From Acidobacteriota bacterium (GTDB lineage Bacteria > Acidobacteriota > Blastocatellia > HR10): a stretch of 64,000 nucleotides of DNA. The stretch is taken from NCBI GenBank assembly GCA_030550025.1, contig JAUQQC010000001.1:248001-312000 (forward strand), written 5' to 3'. Position numbers and translations under genes: made by a program. The notes beneath the pieces were generated by a model. It worked only from the letters and a program-made list of their open reading frames with translations, did no database searches and had not been told where the DNA came from. How positions within the stretch are numbered: position 1 is the first letter of the stretch; each line of letters begins with the position of its first letter. Shown in pieces: positions 42,970-51,586 of this stretch.

Positions 42970-45360
42970 ATGGCCTTTGAGATCATCGGTAAGCCGCTGC
43001 CGAAAATAGATGCGCTCCCGAAGTGCACGGGAGAGACACGCTATGCGGACGATCTGCAGTTACCGCGTATGCTCTATGCGAAGATCCTGCGCAGCCCGCA
43101 TGCGCATGCGCGCATTCGGCGGATAGAGGTGAGCCGAGCGCGGGCGCTGCCGGGCGTCCATGCCGTCCTCACCGGGTGCGATCTCCCGACCCGCTTCGGG
43201 ATCTTGCCGGTCAGTCAGGATGAAGAAGCCCTCTGCGTGGAGAAAGTGCGATTCGTGGGTGATCCCGTGGCCGCCGTGGCTGCCACTGACGAATGGATCG
43301 CCGAAGAGGCCCTCCGGCTCATCGAAGTCGAATATGAACCGCTGCCCGCCCTTTTGACGTTGGAGGAGGCGCTGAGGGAGTCTTCCGTGCGCATTCACGA
43401 CTACGGGGACGGACCGAATATCCATAAGATGGTCTCGTTGGAGTTCGGCGACGTGGAGGAAGGATTTGCTCAAGCGGACTATGTGCGCGAGGACATCTTC
43501 TTCTATGCCGGAAGCACGCACCTGCCATTGGAACAGCACGCCGCTGTAGCGCACTATGGGCCGGATGGGAAGCTCACGCTCTGGAGCAGTACACAGACGC
43601 CCCACTATGTACATCGCGCTCTGGCGAAGGTACTTGGGTTACCCCCCAGCCACATTCGCGTGATCGCTACGCCGGTCGGTGGGGGATTCGGCGGCAAGAG
43701 CGAGCCGTTCTCGCACGAGATCGTCGTGGCGAAATTGGCCATGCTGACCGGTCGTCCGGTGAAGATCACGCTCACGCGCGAGGAGGTCTTCTACGTACAT
43801 CGGGGGCGTCATCCCGTGCTGATGTGGATCCGGACGGGGGTTCGGCGCGACGGGACGATCACGGCCATGCACGTCCGATCGTTTCTGGACGGGGGGGCCT
43901 ACGGCAGCTATGGCGTCGCGACGACGTATTACACAGGCGCCTTGCAGACGGTCACCTACAAGATCCCGCGCTACAAGTTTGAAGGCGTGCGGGTCTTCAC
44001 GAACAAGCCGCCCTGCGGCCCGAAACGTGGGCATGGGACGCCGCAGCCGCGCTTCGCCCTGGAAGTCCACCTGGACAAGATCGCCGAGGACCTCGGGCTC
44101 GATCCCGTCGAGATGCGCCGGCGTCAGATCGTCGAAGCACCATCGCTCACGGTGAATTGGTTGCGGATCTCCAGCTGCGGACTCCGCGCGTGCATCGATC
44201 GCGTCGTCGAGGCGTCGGGATTTCGTGAGAAGTTTCGGCGCTTGCCCTTCGGACAGGGAGTGGGGTTCGCCTGCAGCGCCTATTTGAGCGGCGCTGGCTT
44301 GCCGATCTATTGGAACGATATGCCCCATTCGGGCGTGCACATCAAAATCGATCGTGGAGGGGGGGTGACTGTCTTCTGTGGGAGCACGGACATCGGGCAG
44401 GGATCCGATTCCATCTTGGCGTACATCGTCGCCGAGGTCCTGGGAATCCTCCCTCAAGATATTCGCGTGGTGACGGCGGATACGGATCTGACGCCGGTGG
44501 ATTTAGGCAGTTATTCGAGCCGTGTGACCGTCATGACTGGGAATGCGGCTGTGGAAGCGGCGGAGAAACTCCGGCGGTTGCTCTTTCGCGCGGCGGCTGA
44601 GCGACTCGATGTCCCTGAGGAGCAGCTTATGGCGCGCGCGCGACGCATCTTCGATCGAGCCGATCCGCAGCGCGGGCTCGATTTCGCCGAAGCCGCACAG
44701 CTTGCCGAAGCGCGATTCGGGACCTTAGGAGCTGTTGGCAGCTACAAACCGCCGCAGTCGCCCAGACGATATAAGGGGGCGGGCGTGGGGCCGTCGCCGT
44801 CCTACAGCTATTCGGCATGCGTGGTGCAGGTGGATGTGGATCCCGAGACCGGTTTCGTTCGGGTCGAGAAGGTGTGGATCGCTCATGACGTCGGGCGCGC
44901 GATCAATCCACGCTTGGTCGAAGGGCAAATTCATGGGAGCGTCTACATGGGGTTGGGCGAAGCGCTCATGGAAGAGCAAACCTTTCGCTCACGTCTCGGC
45001 TTGCATAAGGCGCCTTCGATGCTCGACTACAAGAGCCCGACACCGCTGGAGATGCCCGAGGTGGAATGCTTTTTGATCGAGGCCGAGGATCCGAACGGCC
45101 CGTTCGGGGCCAAGGAAGCCGGACAAGGCCCGTTGCTCCCGATCCCTCCGGCCGTCGCTAATGCCGTCTATGACGCCGTCGGCGTGCGCATTGATGAGTT
45201 GCCCATTACTCCGGAGAAAGTGCTCCGAGGGTTGAACGACAAAGCGCGCGGAGGATCGGGTCGCGTCGGTCCGAAGTCCATCCCATCGCTCGCGTGGCCG
45301 GAGCCGATTCGCGTCGAGCCTCCACCGGAGTGGCGGGATGTCCCGACGCGTTCTTCATGA
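42970..45360 (+). CDS. Molybdenum hydroxylase, molybdopterin large subunit (4-hydroxybenzoyl-CoA reductase-like)
   Basis: A 796-residue molybdopterin subunit of the xanthine dehydrogenase family. G-G-G-F-G-G-K, then N-K-P-P-C-G-P-K-R-G-H-G-T, then G-S-T-D-I-G-Q-G-S-D form the cofactor pocket. The C-terminal active-site loop reads F-G-A-K-E-A-G-Q-G-P-L-L-P: where xanthine dehydrogenases have the catalytic Glu (G-x-G-E), this has Gln719. The closest resemblance I can see is to 4-hydroxybenzoyl-CoA reductase alpha subunits. It is the middle gene of a small-large-FAD operon, 12 nt after the small subunit. Substrate unknown. Confidence 0.93.
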   Translation: MAFEIIGKPLPKIDALPKCTGETRYADDLQLPRMLYAKILRSPHAHARIRRIEVSRARALPGVHAVLTGCDLPTRFGILPVSQDEEALCVEKVRFVGDPVAAVAATDEWIAEEALRLIEVEYEPLPALLTLEEALRESSVRIHDYGDGPNIHKMVSLEFGDVEEGFAQADYVREDIFFYAGSTHLPLEQHAAVAHYGPDGKLTLWSSTQTPHYVHRALAKVLGLPPSHIRVIATPVGGGFGGKSEPFSHEIVVAKLAMLTGRPVKITLTREEVFYVHRGRHPVLMWIRTGVRRDGTITAMHVRSFLDGGAYGSYGVATTYYTGALQTVTYKIPRYKFEGVRVFTNKPPCGPKRGHGTPQPRFALEVHLDKIAEDLGLDPVEMRRRQIVEAPSLTVNWLRISSCGLRACIDRVVEASGFREKFRRLPFGQGVGFACSAYLSGAGLPIYWNDMPHSGVHIKIDRGGGVTVFCGSTDIGQGSDSILAYIVAEVLGILPQDIRVVTADTDLTPVDLGSYSSRVTVMTGNAAVEAAEKLRRLLFRAAAERLDVPEEQLMARARRIFDRADPQRGLDFAEAAQLAEARFGTLGAVGSYKPPQSPRRYKGAGVGPSPSYSYSACVVQVDVDPETGFVRVEKVWIAHDVGRAINPRLVEGQIHGSVYMGLGEALMEEQTFRSRLGLHKAPSMLDYKSPTPLEMPEVECFLIEAEDPNGPFGAKEAGQGPLLPIPPAVANAVYDAVGVRIDELPITPEKVLRGLNDKARGGSGRVGPKSIPSLAWPEPIRVEPPPEWRDVPTRSS

Positions 45361-45370
45361 TGGGGGGGCC

Positions 45371-46363
45371 ATGCTTCGTCTTCCGCCATTTCGATACTTC
45401 GCACCGCGATCACTCGATGAAGCGCTCCGGATCTTGAGCGACCATGGTTCGGAAGCGCAGATCGTCGCCGGGGGGACGGATCTCTATCCCAAGATGAAAC
45501 GACGACAGATTGAACCGCGCGTTCTCGTCAGCGTGCGGCGCATTCCCGAATTGTCGCGCATCGTGTGGGCGACGCATGGTGGGGTGACGCTGGGGGCCGG
45601 CGTCACGCTCGCGCGCGTGCTCGCGTGTGAGGACTTGGCGATCGCATATCCAGCCCTCGCTCGCGCTTGCGCTGTGATCGCTCATCCGCCGATTCGTTCG
45701 ATGGGGACGATTGGTGGCAATCTGTGCATAGATACGCGATGCACCTATTACGACCAGACGTTCTTCTGGCGCGAAGCGCTCGGATTCTGTTTGAAGAAAG
45801 GGGGGGCGATTTGCCCTGTCGCGCCAGGGGGAACACGATGCTGGGCGGTCTCTTCGTCCGATGGAGCGCCGGTGATGATCGCTTTGGGCGCCGTGCTTCA
45901 TCTCATCGGGCCGCATGGGGAACGGACGATCGCTGCTGAAGAGTTCTATCGCGATGACGGGATTCAGTATCTGGCTAAGGCGCCTGAGGAGGTCCTCGTC
46001 GAAGTGACGCTCCCACGCGAGGACGGATGGAAGAGCACGTATTGGAAGCTGCGCCGGCGGGGAGCCATAGATTTTCCCGTTCTAGGTGTCGCTGTAGCTG
46101 TGCGTATGGAATCGGGACGATGCCGAGACGCGCGCATTGTCCTCGGGGCCGTCGGGTCGTGTCCGAAAAGGATTCGTGAAGCTGAGAACATTTTAGAGGG
46201 AAATCGGCTTGAGCCGGACGTCATCGAAGGCGCCGCACACGCTGTCTCTCGCGCGATCCGCCCGCTCGATAATGCCGACTTCCTTCACCTCTACCGCAAG
46301 AGAATGGCCTCGGTTTTCACCCAACGCGCTTTGCGCGAGCTGACTGACCCCCCTCCTCGCTGA
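45371..46363 (+). CDS. Molybdenum hydroxylase, FAD subunit with four-cysteine (4Fe-4S) insertion
   Basis: A 330-residue FAD subunit (CoxM/HcrB family). FAD-binding motifs are V-A-G-G-T-D and S-M-G-T-I-G-G-N-L. It then has an insert containing Cys124, Cys140, Cys148 and Cys157 (C-T-Y-Y-D-Q, G-F-C-L-K-K, A-I-C-P-V and T-R-C-W-A-V-S-S), plus Cys119. Standard xanthine dehydrogenase FAD subunits lack this loop. 4-hydroxybenzoyl-CoA reductase beta has it and binds a [4Fe-4S] cluster there. ATG 45371 is 10 nt after the large subunit stop; a GTG at 45338 overlaps it. Confidence 0.93.
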   Translation: MLRLPPFRYFAPRSLDEALRILSDHGSEAQIVAGGTDLYPKMKRRQIEPRVLVSVRRIPELSRIVWATHGGVTLGAGVTLARVLACEDLAIAYPALARACAVIAHPPIRSMGTIGGNLCIDTRCTYYDQTFFWREALGFCLKKGGAICPVAPGGTRCWAVSSSDGAPVMIALGAVLHLIGPHGERTIAAEEFYRDDGIQYLAKAPEEVLVEVTLPREDGWKSTYWKLRRRGAIDFPVLGVAVAVRMESGRCRDARIVLGAVGSCPKRIREAENILEGNRLEPDVIEGAAHAVSRAIRPLDNADFLHLYRKRMASVFTQRALRELTDPPPR

Positions 46364-46367
46364 GAGA

Positions 46368-46397
46368 TTGTCTGGGGTGTGAATGTCGTGTCATAAT
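46368..46397 (+). promoter_or_regulatory. Promoter of the coiled-coil gene
   Basis: TTGTCT (46368-46373), an 18-nt spacer and CATAAT (46392-46397), followed by an AGGAGGA ribosome-binding site and the ATG at 46427. Confidence 0.6.
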
Positions 46398-46426
46398 TGA
46401 GCGGAGCGCTCAGGAGGACGACGCCA

Positions 46427-47641
46427 ATGCGGGAAGAATTCTTGGAGCTTCTGCGGACAGATCGTGCCTTTCGCGATGAGGTGCGCCGTCACCTTCTGAC
46501 GGAGGAGCTGTTGGCGCTTCCCGTCGCATTTGAACGATTGATGGCGCTCGTTCAAGAGTCGGTGGCTATGCTCGCCAGACTTGCTGAGGTTGTCCAGCAT
46601 TTGGCTGAGGCGCAGGTGCGGACGGAAGAGCGCGTGGGTCGGTTGGAAGAGCGGATGGGACGTGTCGAAGAACGGGTGGGACGGTTGGAGGAAGCCATGG
46701 CGCGGATGGTGGAGGCGCAGGCGCGGGCGGAGGAGCGGATGGCGCGGATGGAAGAAGCGATGGTGCAACTGACGGAAGCGCAGCGGCGGGCGGAGGAGCG
46801 GATAGGGCGGTTGGAGGCTGTTGTGGAGCAGTTGGCGGAGGCGCAGCGGCGGACGGAGGAGCGGATAGGGCGGTTGGAGGCTGCTGTGGAGCAGTTGGCG
46901 GAGGCGCAGCGGCGGGCGGAGGAGCGGATAGGGCGGTTGGAGGCTGTTGTGGAGCAGTTGGCGGAGGCGCAGCGGCGGGCGGAGGAGCGGATAGGGCGGT
47001 TGGAGGCTGCTGTGGAGCAGTTGGCGGAGGCGCAGCGGCGGGCGGAGGAGCGGATAGGGCGGTTGGAGGCTGCTGTGGAGCAGTTGGCGGAGGCGCAGCG
47101 GCGGGCGGAGGAGCGGATGGCGCGGATGGAGGAAGCGATGGCGCAACTGACGGAGGCGCAGGCGCGGACGGAAGCCCGTGCGGAAGAGCTGGCTCGAGCC
47201 TATATCCGTATGCAGGAGGTCATGCAATCCCTAGCCCAACAGGTAGGCCAGCTCAGCCAGCAGGTTGGACGATTGAGCGATGTGGTAGGGTTCGCGTTGG
47301 AGGATTTGGCTCGCGAGGTAACTCCTGCTTATTTGGCGCAACACTATGGCATTCGCGTGGAAGGGCTTGAACGGAGATTCTTCATGATCGAGGATCAAGA
47401 GATCGAGATTGATCTCTATGGCGAGGGATGGCGAGATGGCGAGCAGATCGTTGTGCTTGGAGAAGTTCGCAGTCGGATTTACGGACGCGATGTGGAAGCT
47501 GTTGTGCGTCGAGCGTCTGAGCTGAGGCCCCAGGTCATCGGGACGCCCGTCGTCGTGCTATTTGGATTTGTCATTCATCCTTCTGCTAAGGAGGTCGCCC
47601 AGCGATTAGGAGCCATCGTGATCTCCTCTTCCGGCCGATGA
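46427..47641 (+). CDS. Long coiled-coil protein with PD-(D/E)xK-like C-terminal domain
   Basis: A 404-residue protein. After an N-terminal helical part (1-50), residues about 55-290 are a continuous coiled coil made of [18 protein letters not shown] repeats of 21 residues. The C-terminal about 115 residues are compact: H-Y-G-I-R-V, then E-I-E-I-D-L-Y-G, then V-L-G-E-V-R-S, then V-V-L-F-G. This follows a PD-(D/E)xK nuclease fold of the DUF3782 type, with Arg where the catalytic Lys of E-x-K usually lies. Such proteins are found mainly in cyanobacteria and thermophiles and have no established function. It has its own promoter and stands alone. Confidence 0.8.
   Translation: MREEFLELLRTDRAFRDEVRRHLLTEELLALPVAFERLMALVQESVAMLARLAEVVQHLAEAQVRTEERVGRLEERMGRVEERVGRLEEAMARMVEAQARAEERMARMEEAMVQLTEAQRRAEERIGRLEAVVEQLAEAQRRTEERIGRLEAAVEQLAEAQRRAEERIGRLEAVVEQLAEAQRRAEERIGRLEAAVEQLAEAQRRAEERIGRLEAAVEQLAEAQRRAEERMARMEEAMAQLTEAQARTEARAEELARAYIRMQEVMQSLAQQVGQLSQQVGRLSDVVGFALEDLAREVTPAYLAQHYGIRVEGLERRFFMIEDQEIEIDLYGEGWRDGEQIVVLGEVRSRIYGRDVEAVVRRASELRPQVIGTPVVVLFGFVIHPSAKEVAQRLGAIVISSSGR
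46791..47105. repeat. Five near-identical 63-bp tandem repeats in the coiled coil
   Basis: Units begin at 46791, 46854, 46917, 46980 and 47043. Each starts CGGAGGAGCGGATAGGGCGG and encodes 21 residues, three heptads. Units differ only at a few bases (ctg/ttg for A/V; one A/T). The sixth unit at 47106 is diverged. The identity implies recent duplication. Confidence 0.93.
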
Positions 47642-47842
47642 CTTTAGAGGACTGGAAGAATTGCAGGGGTAGCCACCCCGGAAAATCTCCACCTGGCGAG
47701 CGACCTGCAATCAACCCCCTCTGCTCCTAGTTGGAATAAGGTCCAAGGATGGGTTCCGGATTCACCTGACCGCTTCGGAAGTGATAAGGGGAGAGCGTCG
47801 GCCGATCACACGGGGGCGTTGGAATATCCGAATTGAGCGTGG
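47642..47842. other. Intergenic region before the tRNA pair
   Basis: No gene seen. It contains a small hairpin, GGGGT pairing with ACCCC, near 47668-47681 downstream of the coiled-coil gene; with no U-run it is at most a weak 3'-end element. Confidence 0.4.
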
Positions 47843-47914
47843 AGGCGGCGCTGGGATTCGAACCCAGGTATCGAGGTTTTGCAGACCTCCGCCTTACCAC
47901 TTGGCTACGCCGCC
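47843..47914 (-). tRNA. tRNA-Cys (GCA)
   Basis: Minus strand acceptor GGCGGCG pairs with CGCCGCC, D-arm and T-arm (GGTTCGAATCC) are intact, and the anticodon loop reads TCTGCAAA, giving GCA. The discriminator is T, as expected for tRNA-Cys. CCA is not encoded. Confidence 0.95.
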
Positions 47915-47923
47915 TCGGCCAAA

Positions 47924-47953
47924 ATTATAATCGGCGAAGGCTCAAATTTTCAA
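47924..47953 (-). promoter_or_regulatory. Promoter of tRNA-Cys
   Basis: Minus strand TTGAAA (47948-47953), an 18-nt spacer, TATAAT (47924-47929) just upstream of the tRNA. Confidence 0.75.
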
Positions 47954-47954
47954 C

Positions 47955-47975
47955 CGCCCGCTTTTTCGTCGGGCG
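47955..47975 (-). terminator. Hairpin between tRNA-Gly and tRNA-Cys
   Basis: CGCCCG (47955-47960) pairs with CGGGCG (47970-47975) around a 9-nt loop. On the minus strand it follows tRNA-Gly and could end its transcript before the separate tRNA-Cys promoter. Confidence 0.5.
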
Positions 47976-48028
47976 ATTCGTCAGGACCCGAGTTCTGACA
48001 GTCAGCCTTCGCCGATTCTATGAATCCC

Positions 48029-48103
<75 letters not shown>

Positions 48104-48117
48104 TCACGCCGCGATTA

Positions 48118-48145
48118 ATTTTACCCACTCCTCTGTCTATGTCAA
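48118..48145 (-). promoter_or_regulatory. Promoter of tRNA-Gly
   Basis: Minus strand TTGACA (48140-48145), a 16-nt spacer and TAAAAT (48118-48123), about 15 nt before the mature 5' end. Confidence 0.75.
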
Positions 48146-48346
48146 GAGGGGCGGCGAAATAAGCCGGTGGACGCGAGGGGGCGCTCGGTCATCGTCGGTC
48201 ACGGGGATCGAGTTACGGGCAGGCGCTGGTTGGCGGCTCTCATCGGTTAGGATTCTCGTCTTGAGGGTGAAGCGCTCGCTTGATTCTTCTTTGTCTCTGC
48301 GCGTAGAATACGCCACTTGAAAAAGAGGAAGGCGTGGGAGGTAGCA

Positions 48347-49708
48347 GTGACGTCGTCGCAAAAGGGATGGAGCGAGCGCTCATGGCGGGCGCATCGCGCT
48401 GCACGATGGACATGGCCATTGATCTTTTTACTCATGGTGGGGGGTATGAATCCGACTCTTTTGGAAGCTCAAGACGTCTCTCGTGATGCTCGCCTCACGC
48501 AAGCCGTCGAGCAATTGCGCGAGCGGCTCATCGCCTGGCGGCGAGATTTTCACATGTATCCGGAGCTCTCGAATCGCGAGGAGCGCACTTCGCGCGTTGT
48601 AGCCGAGCATCTTCGCCAACTCGGCTTGGAGGTGCGGACGGGGATCGCCCGGCACGGGGTTGTGGCGCTCTTGAGAGGAGCCTTGCCTGGTCCGGTGGTC
48701 GCTTATCGCGCGGATATGGATGCCTTGCCGATCGAAGAGACTATCGAGGTCCCCTATAAGTCCCGGAACCCGGGAGTGAAGCACGCTTGTGGGCACGACG
48801 CGCACACGGCAATCGGGTTGGGCGTAGCGACCGTTCTCAGTCAAATGCGCGATCGTTTGCGTGGGACAGTGAAGTTCCTCTTCCAACCGGCGGAAGAAGG
48901 GCCTCCTCCAGGCGAAGAGGGGGGCGCGCGGTTGATGATCAAGGAGGGCGCGTTGGAGGACCCACGCCCGCAGGCGATCTTCGGCTTGCATGTTGATCCT
49001 CGCGTAGACGTGGGGAAGATCGCGTATCACATCGGACCGGCCATGGCGTCAGCCGATCTCATCGAGATCACGATTCGCGGGAAGAAAGTGCATGGGGCGT
49101 ATCCCCACGAAGGCGTGGATGCCTTGGTCATCGCGGCTCATGCCGTCACGGCGCTCCAGGTGATCCGCAGCCGGCGTGTGGATACGTTTCAGCCCTTTGT
49201 GCTTACGCTCGGGAGCATCCATGGGGGAAATCGGCACAACATCATCACGGACGAGGTGAAGCTGCAGGGGACGCTGCGCACGCTCGATGAGAAGGTTCGC
49301 GCCCAAGTGATCCAGATGATGCATCAAACGCTCAAAGGGGTGACCGAGGCGCTGGGTGGGTCGTATGAGCTGAAGGTCGAAGAAGGCGCGACCGTGACCT
49401 ATAACGATCCTCGCCTGGTCGAGGAGACGCTTCCGACGCTCCGGCGCGTGCTCGGCGAAGGGAATCTCGTCACGCCGCGCCCTCATATGGGGGCCGAAGA
49501 TTTCAGCTATTACGCGCGTGTGGCCCCCGGCTTCTTCTTCTTCCTCGGCGTGCGGAATGAAGCCAAGGGGATCAACGCGATGATCCATACGCCGGAGTTC
49601 GATCTGGATGAGGACGCCCTCCCACTGGGCGTGAAGGTGGCAGCGAGCATCCTGCTCGATTATCTGGAGCGGCATGCTGCCCCTTCCGCACAAGGGGGGA
49701 ACTTGTGA
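48347..49708 (+). CDS. Secreted M20-family amidohydrolase (amino-acid N-acyl hydrolase type)
   Basis: A 453-residue M20D metallohydrolase, related to hippurate and IAA-amino acid hydrolases. A hydrophobic signal segment ends near T-L-L-E-A-Q. The metal ligands are visible in R-A-D-M-D-A-L, H-A-C-G-H-D-A-H-T and P-A-E-E-G, and the last His in H-M-G-A-E-D-F. It removes acyl or aminoacyl groups from amino acids, probably in the periplasm. I choose the GTG at 48347, 4 nt after GGGAGGT; a TTG at 48317 would add ten residues. The next gene follows closely. Confidence 0.9.
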   Translation: MTSSQKGWSERSWRAHRAARWTWPLIFLLMVGGMNPTLLEAQDVSRDARLTQAVEQLRERLIAWRRDFHMYPELSNREERTSRVVAEHLRQLGLEVRTGIARHGVVALLRGALPGPVVAYRADMDALPIEETIEVPYKSRNPGVKHACGHDAHTAIGLGVATVLSQMRDRLRGTVKFLFQPAEEGPPPGEEGGARLMIKEGALEDPRPQAIFGLHVDPRVDVGKIAYHIGPAMASADLIEITIRGKKVHGAYPHEGVDALVIAAHAVTALQVIRSRRVDTFQPFVLTLGSIHGGNRHNIITDEVKLQGTLRTLDEKVRAQVIQMMHQTLKGVTEALGGSYELKVEEGATVTYNDPRLVEETLPTLRRVLGEGNLVTPRPHMGAEDFSYYARVAPGFFFFLGVRNEAKGINAMIHTPEFDLDEDALPLGVKVAASILLDYLERHAAPSAQGGNL

Positions 49709-49739
49709 CCGGCGACGGGACGGATCGCGAGGGGGAGAG

Positions 49740-50225
49740 ATGAGCACATCGTCGCTCGTAGAATTGGCCCGAGCGTACATCGAACAGGAACAGTCGCGAA
49801 GACGGGAACAGGCCGAAGCGCGGGTTCTTCCCATCCGCAAGCGGCTCACGGCCGAGGGGGAATTTCGCCTCGTTCATCCCGGCGTGGTTTGGGAGGCGTG
49901 CCAGACGTGGCTCGATGAGACGCGACGCTTCGGCCGCGATGTTGTAGCTCATGTCGTACAGCATCCCCAAGCGCTGTCGCTTTTGGAACAGCCGGACGAC
50001 GTCGAAGACTTCCGCCGATTTATCGCCGAGTGGCTCGCGCGCGAGTTGGAGGAATACATCATGCCCAACTGCCTGGCGTTTATGAAGGAGCGAGGCATCC
50101 ACGTGGAGCAGGAGGTGCGCATCGTCCGGCATCGCGCCGAGATGGCTATCGCCCAGATGACCAAGGAGCTGCTCGCGCAGATCCATTTGGCGACTCGGCG
50201 CGTGCCCGCGGCCTCGTCGCGATGA
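49740..50225 (+). CDS. Conserved-looking hypothetical protein, all-helical
   Basis: A 161-residue protein I do not recognise. It is hydrophilic, predicted mostly alpha-helical and has no signal peptide, membrane segment, metal motif or repeat. The N-terminus (residues 8-30) is Glu/Gln/Arg-rich and could form a short coiled coil. GAGGGGGAGAG directly before the ATG supports translation. It starts 31 nt after the M20 gene and is convergent with the VTT genes. Confidence 0.65.
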   Translation: MSTSSLVELARAYIEQEQSRRREQAEARVLPIRKRLTAEGEFRLVHPGVVWEACQTWLDETRRFGRDVVAHVVQHPQALSLLEQPDDVEDFRRFIAEWLARELEEYIMPNCLAFMKERGIHVEQEVRIVRHRAEMAIAQMTKELLAQIHLATRRVPAASSR

Positions 50226-50247
50226 ACGGGAATACCGGGCGCGCATC

Positions 50248-50808
50248 TCAAGAGCGCCGCCCCCTCACAAGGAGGACGACGATCACCAAAGCGGCGATGC
50301 CGAGGAGCAGCCATGGGGAAGCGCGCTTGATGATAGACATCGCCGCCGATCCGAATCGCGCGGCCAAATATCCCTCCAATCCATAGCGCGCCAGACGTCC
50401 CAGCAGAACGCCCGCGAGGAATCGTTCGCGCGATATCCCGAGGATCCCGGCCATCACGATCGTCGGCTTCGCCGGAAATGGTGGGGGGAGGAAGACGGCA
50501 AGAGCAATGGCCAGAAGGTCGTATCGGTCGAGGAATCGGCGGAGCTGCTCTTGCCGGGAGAAGGAGAGGCGTGCGAGCAGTCGCTCGCCCGCTCGTCGCG
50601 TGAGCGTGTAGAGGACGAGGCATCCCAAGGTCGATCCGAGCGTCGCCGCTCCCGCGTACAGGGAGGCTCGCGCGGGATTCCACGCAGAGAGGAGTATCAG
50701 AACGCCATCCGGACCTCCGGCCAGCGGGATCATCGCGGAGTCGAGGAAAGCGATCGCGAAAAGGCCCACTGGACCAAGAGCGCGTAGGGTTTCTCCCATA
50801 GCCTTCAT
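50248..50808 (-). CDS. VTT-domain (DedA/SNARE-associated) membrane protein, second copy
   Basis: A 186-residue integral membrane protein with about five hydrophobic helices. It starts like its upstream neighbour (L-G-P-V-G-L-F-A-I-A-F-L-D-S), then has F-L-P-P-P-F-P-A-K-P and G-R-L-A-R-Y-G-L-E-G. These follow the VTT/DedA layout; VTT proteins act as lipid scramblases or flippases, some for undecaprenyl phosphate. Its ATG overlaps the stop of the upstream paralogue (ATGA), so the two are co-translated and may form a heteromer. Confidence 0.82.
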   Translation of the reverse strand: MKAMGETLRALGPVGLFAIAFLDSAMIPLAGGPDGVLILLSAWNPARASLYAGAATLGSTLGCLVLYTLTRRAGERLLARLSFSRQEQLRRFLDRYDLLAIALAVFLPPPFPAKPTIVMAGILGISRERFLAGVLLGRLARYGLEGYLAARFGSAAMSIIKRASPWLLLGIAALVIVVLLVRGRRS

Positions 50809-51467
50809 GCGCGCTGACGCTCGCGACTCGAAGGGAGCGGATTCGCCGTCGGGGAAAGACTCGGGTCCTCGGCGAACAGTGGCGCGCGTCGTCGGAGCAC
50901 GCGCGCGATCCCATAGCCGATCACGACGATCGCTCCGATTCCGAGCGCGATCGTGATCCCATGTTCGCGCATGTATCGCAGGATAGCGTGCCCATAGAGC
51001 AAAGCGAGAATCCCTTCGACGTAATATCGCGCGGATCGCGCCAGTAGGATCGTCAGCATGAACTTCGCGCGCGGATACCGGAGCGCTCCGGCCGTCGCGA
51101 CGAAAATCTTGAAGGGGGTTGGCGGGGGACACAACGCCGGGATGAGCAGCGCGAGGGCTCCATATCGCGCATAAAACTGCTCGACTCGACGCACTTTCTC
51201 AGGCGAGAATCGTCGGCGCAGGAATGCCTCCCCGCCCGCGCGGGCGAGCGTGTAGAGGAGGAGACACCCGAGAACGGATCCTGTGGCAGCGAGCAATGGC
51301 CAGTAGAGCACCTCCGCCGGATGGTGGAGGATGCGCGTGACGACGATCACGTCATTGATCTCCGGGATCGAGAGGAGCGAAGAATCAAGCACGGCGATGA
51401 GGGTCATCCCCACTGGGCCTAACTCGAGAAGCGCGTCCTTGAGCGCCTCCAACATTCCACTTAACAT
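50805..51467 (-). CDS. VTT-domain (DedA/SNARE-associated) membrane protein, first copy
   Basis: A 220-residue integral membrane protein, paralogous to the gene after it. It shares L-G-P-V-G-M-T-L-I-A-V-L-D-S, C-P-P-P-T-P-F-K and A-R-S-A-R-Y-Y-V-E-G. The C-terminal tail is charged and cytoplasmic. The first helix carries an acidic pair (E-I-N-D), where its paralogue has G-G-P-D. Likely role as for other VTT proteins, in moving lipid carriers across the inner membrane. Confidence 0.82.
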   Translation of the reverse strand: MLSGMLEALKDALLELGPVGMTLIAVLDSSLLSIPEINDVIVVTRILHHPAEVLYWPLLAATGSVLGCLLLYTLARAGGEAFLRRRFSPEKVRRVEQFYARYGALALLIPALCPPPTPFKIFVATAGALRYPRAKFMLTILLARSARYYVEGILALLYGHAILRYMREHGITIALGIGAIVVIGYGIARVLRRRAPLFAEDPSLSPTANPLPSSRERQRA

Positions 51468-51586
51468 GGTATCCGCTCCACAGCCGTTGATCGGCGAAAG
51501 TGGGGATTCTAACTGCCTGTGCCGGAGCTGTCAAAAATCAGTGGAGAGTTGACGTCTCCGCGCGCGGTCGAGTATCGTTTGGGCCT

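Noticed and set aside
46391-47227. A 278-codon minus-strand frame with [11 protein letters not shown] repeats
   Set aside because: It is the antisense reading of the 63-bp tandem repeats of the coiled-coil gene. The plus strand has promoter, ribosome-binding site and a proper C-terminal domain.
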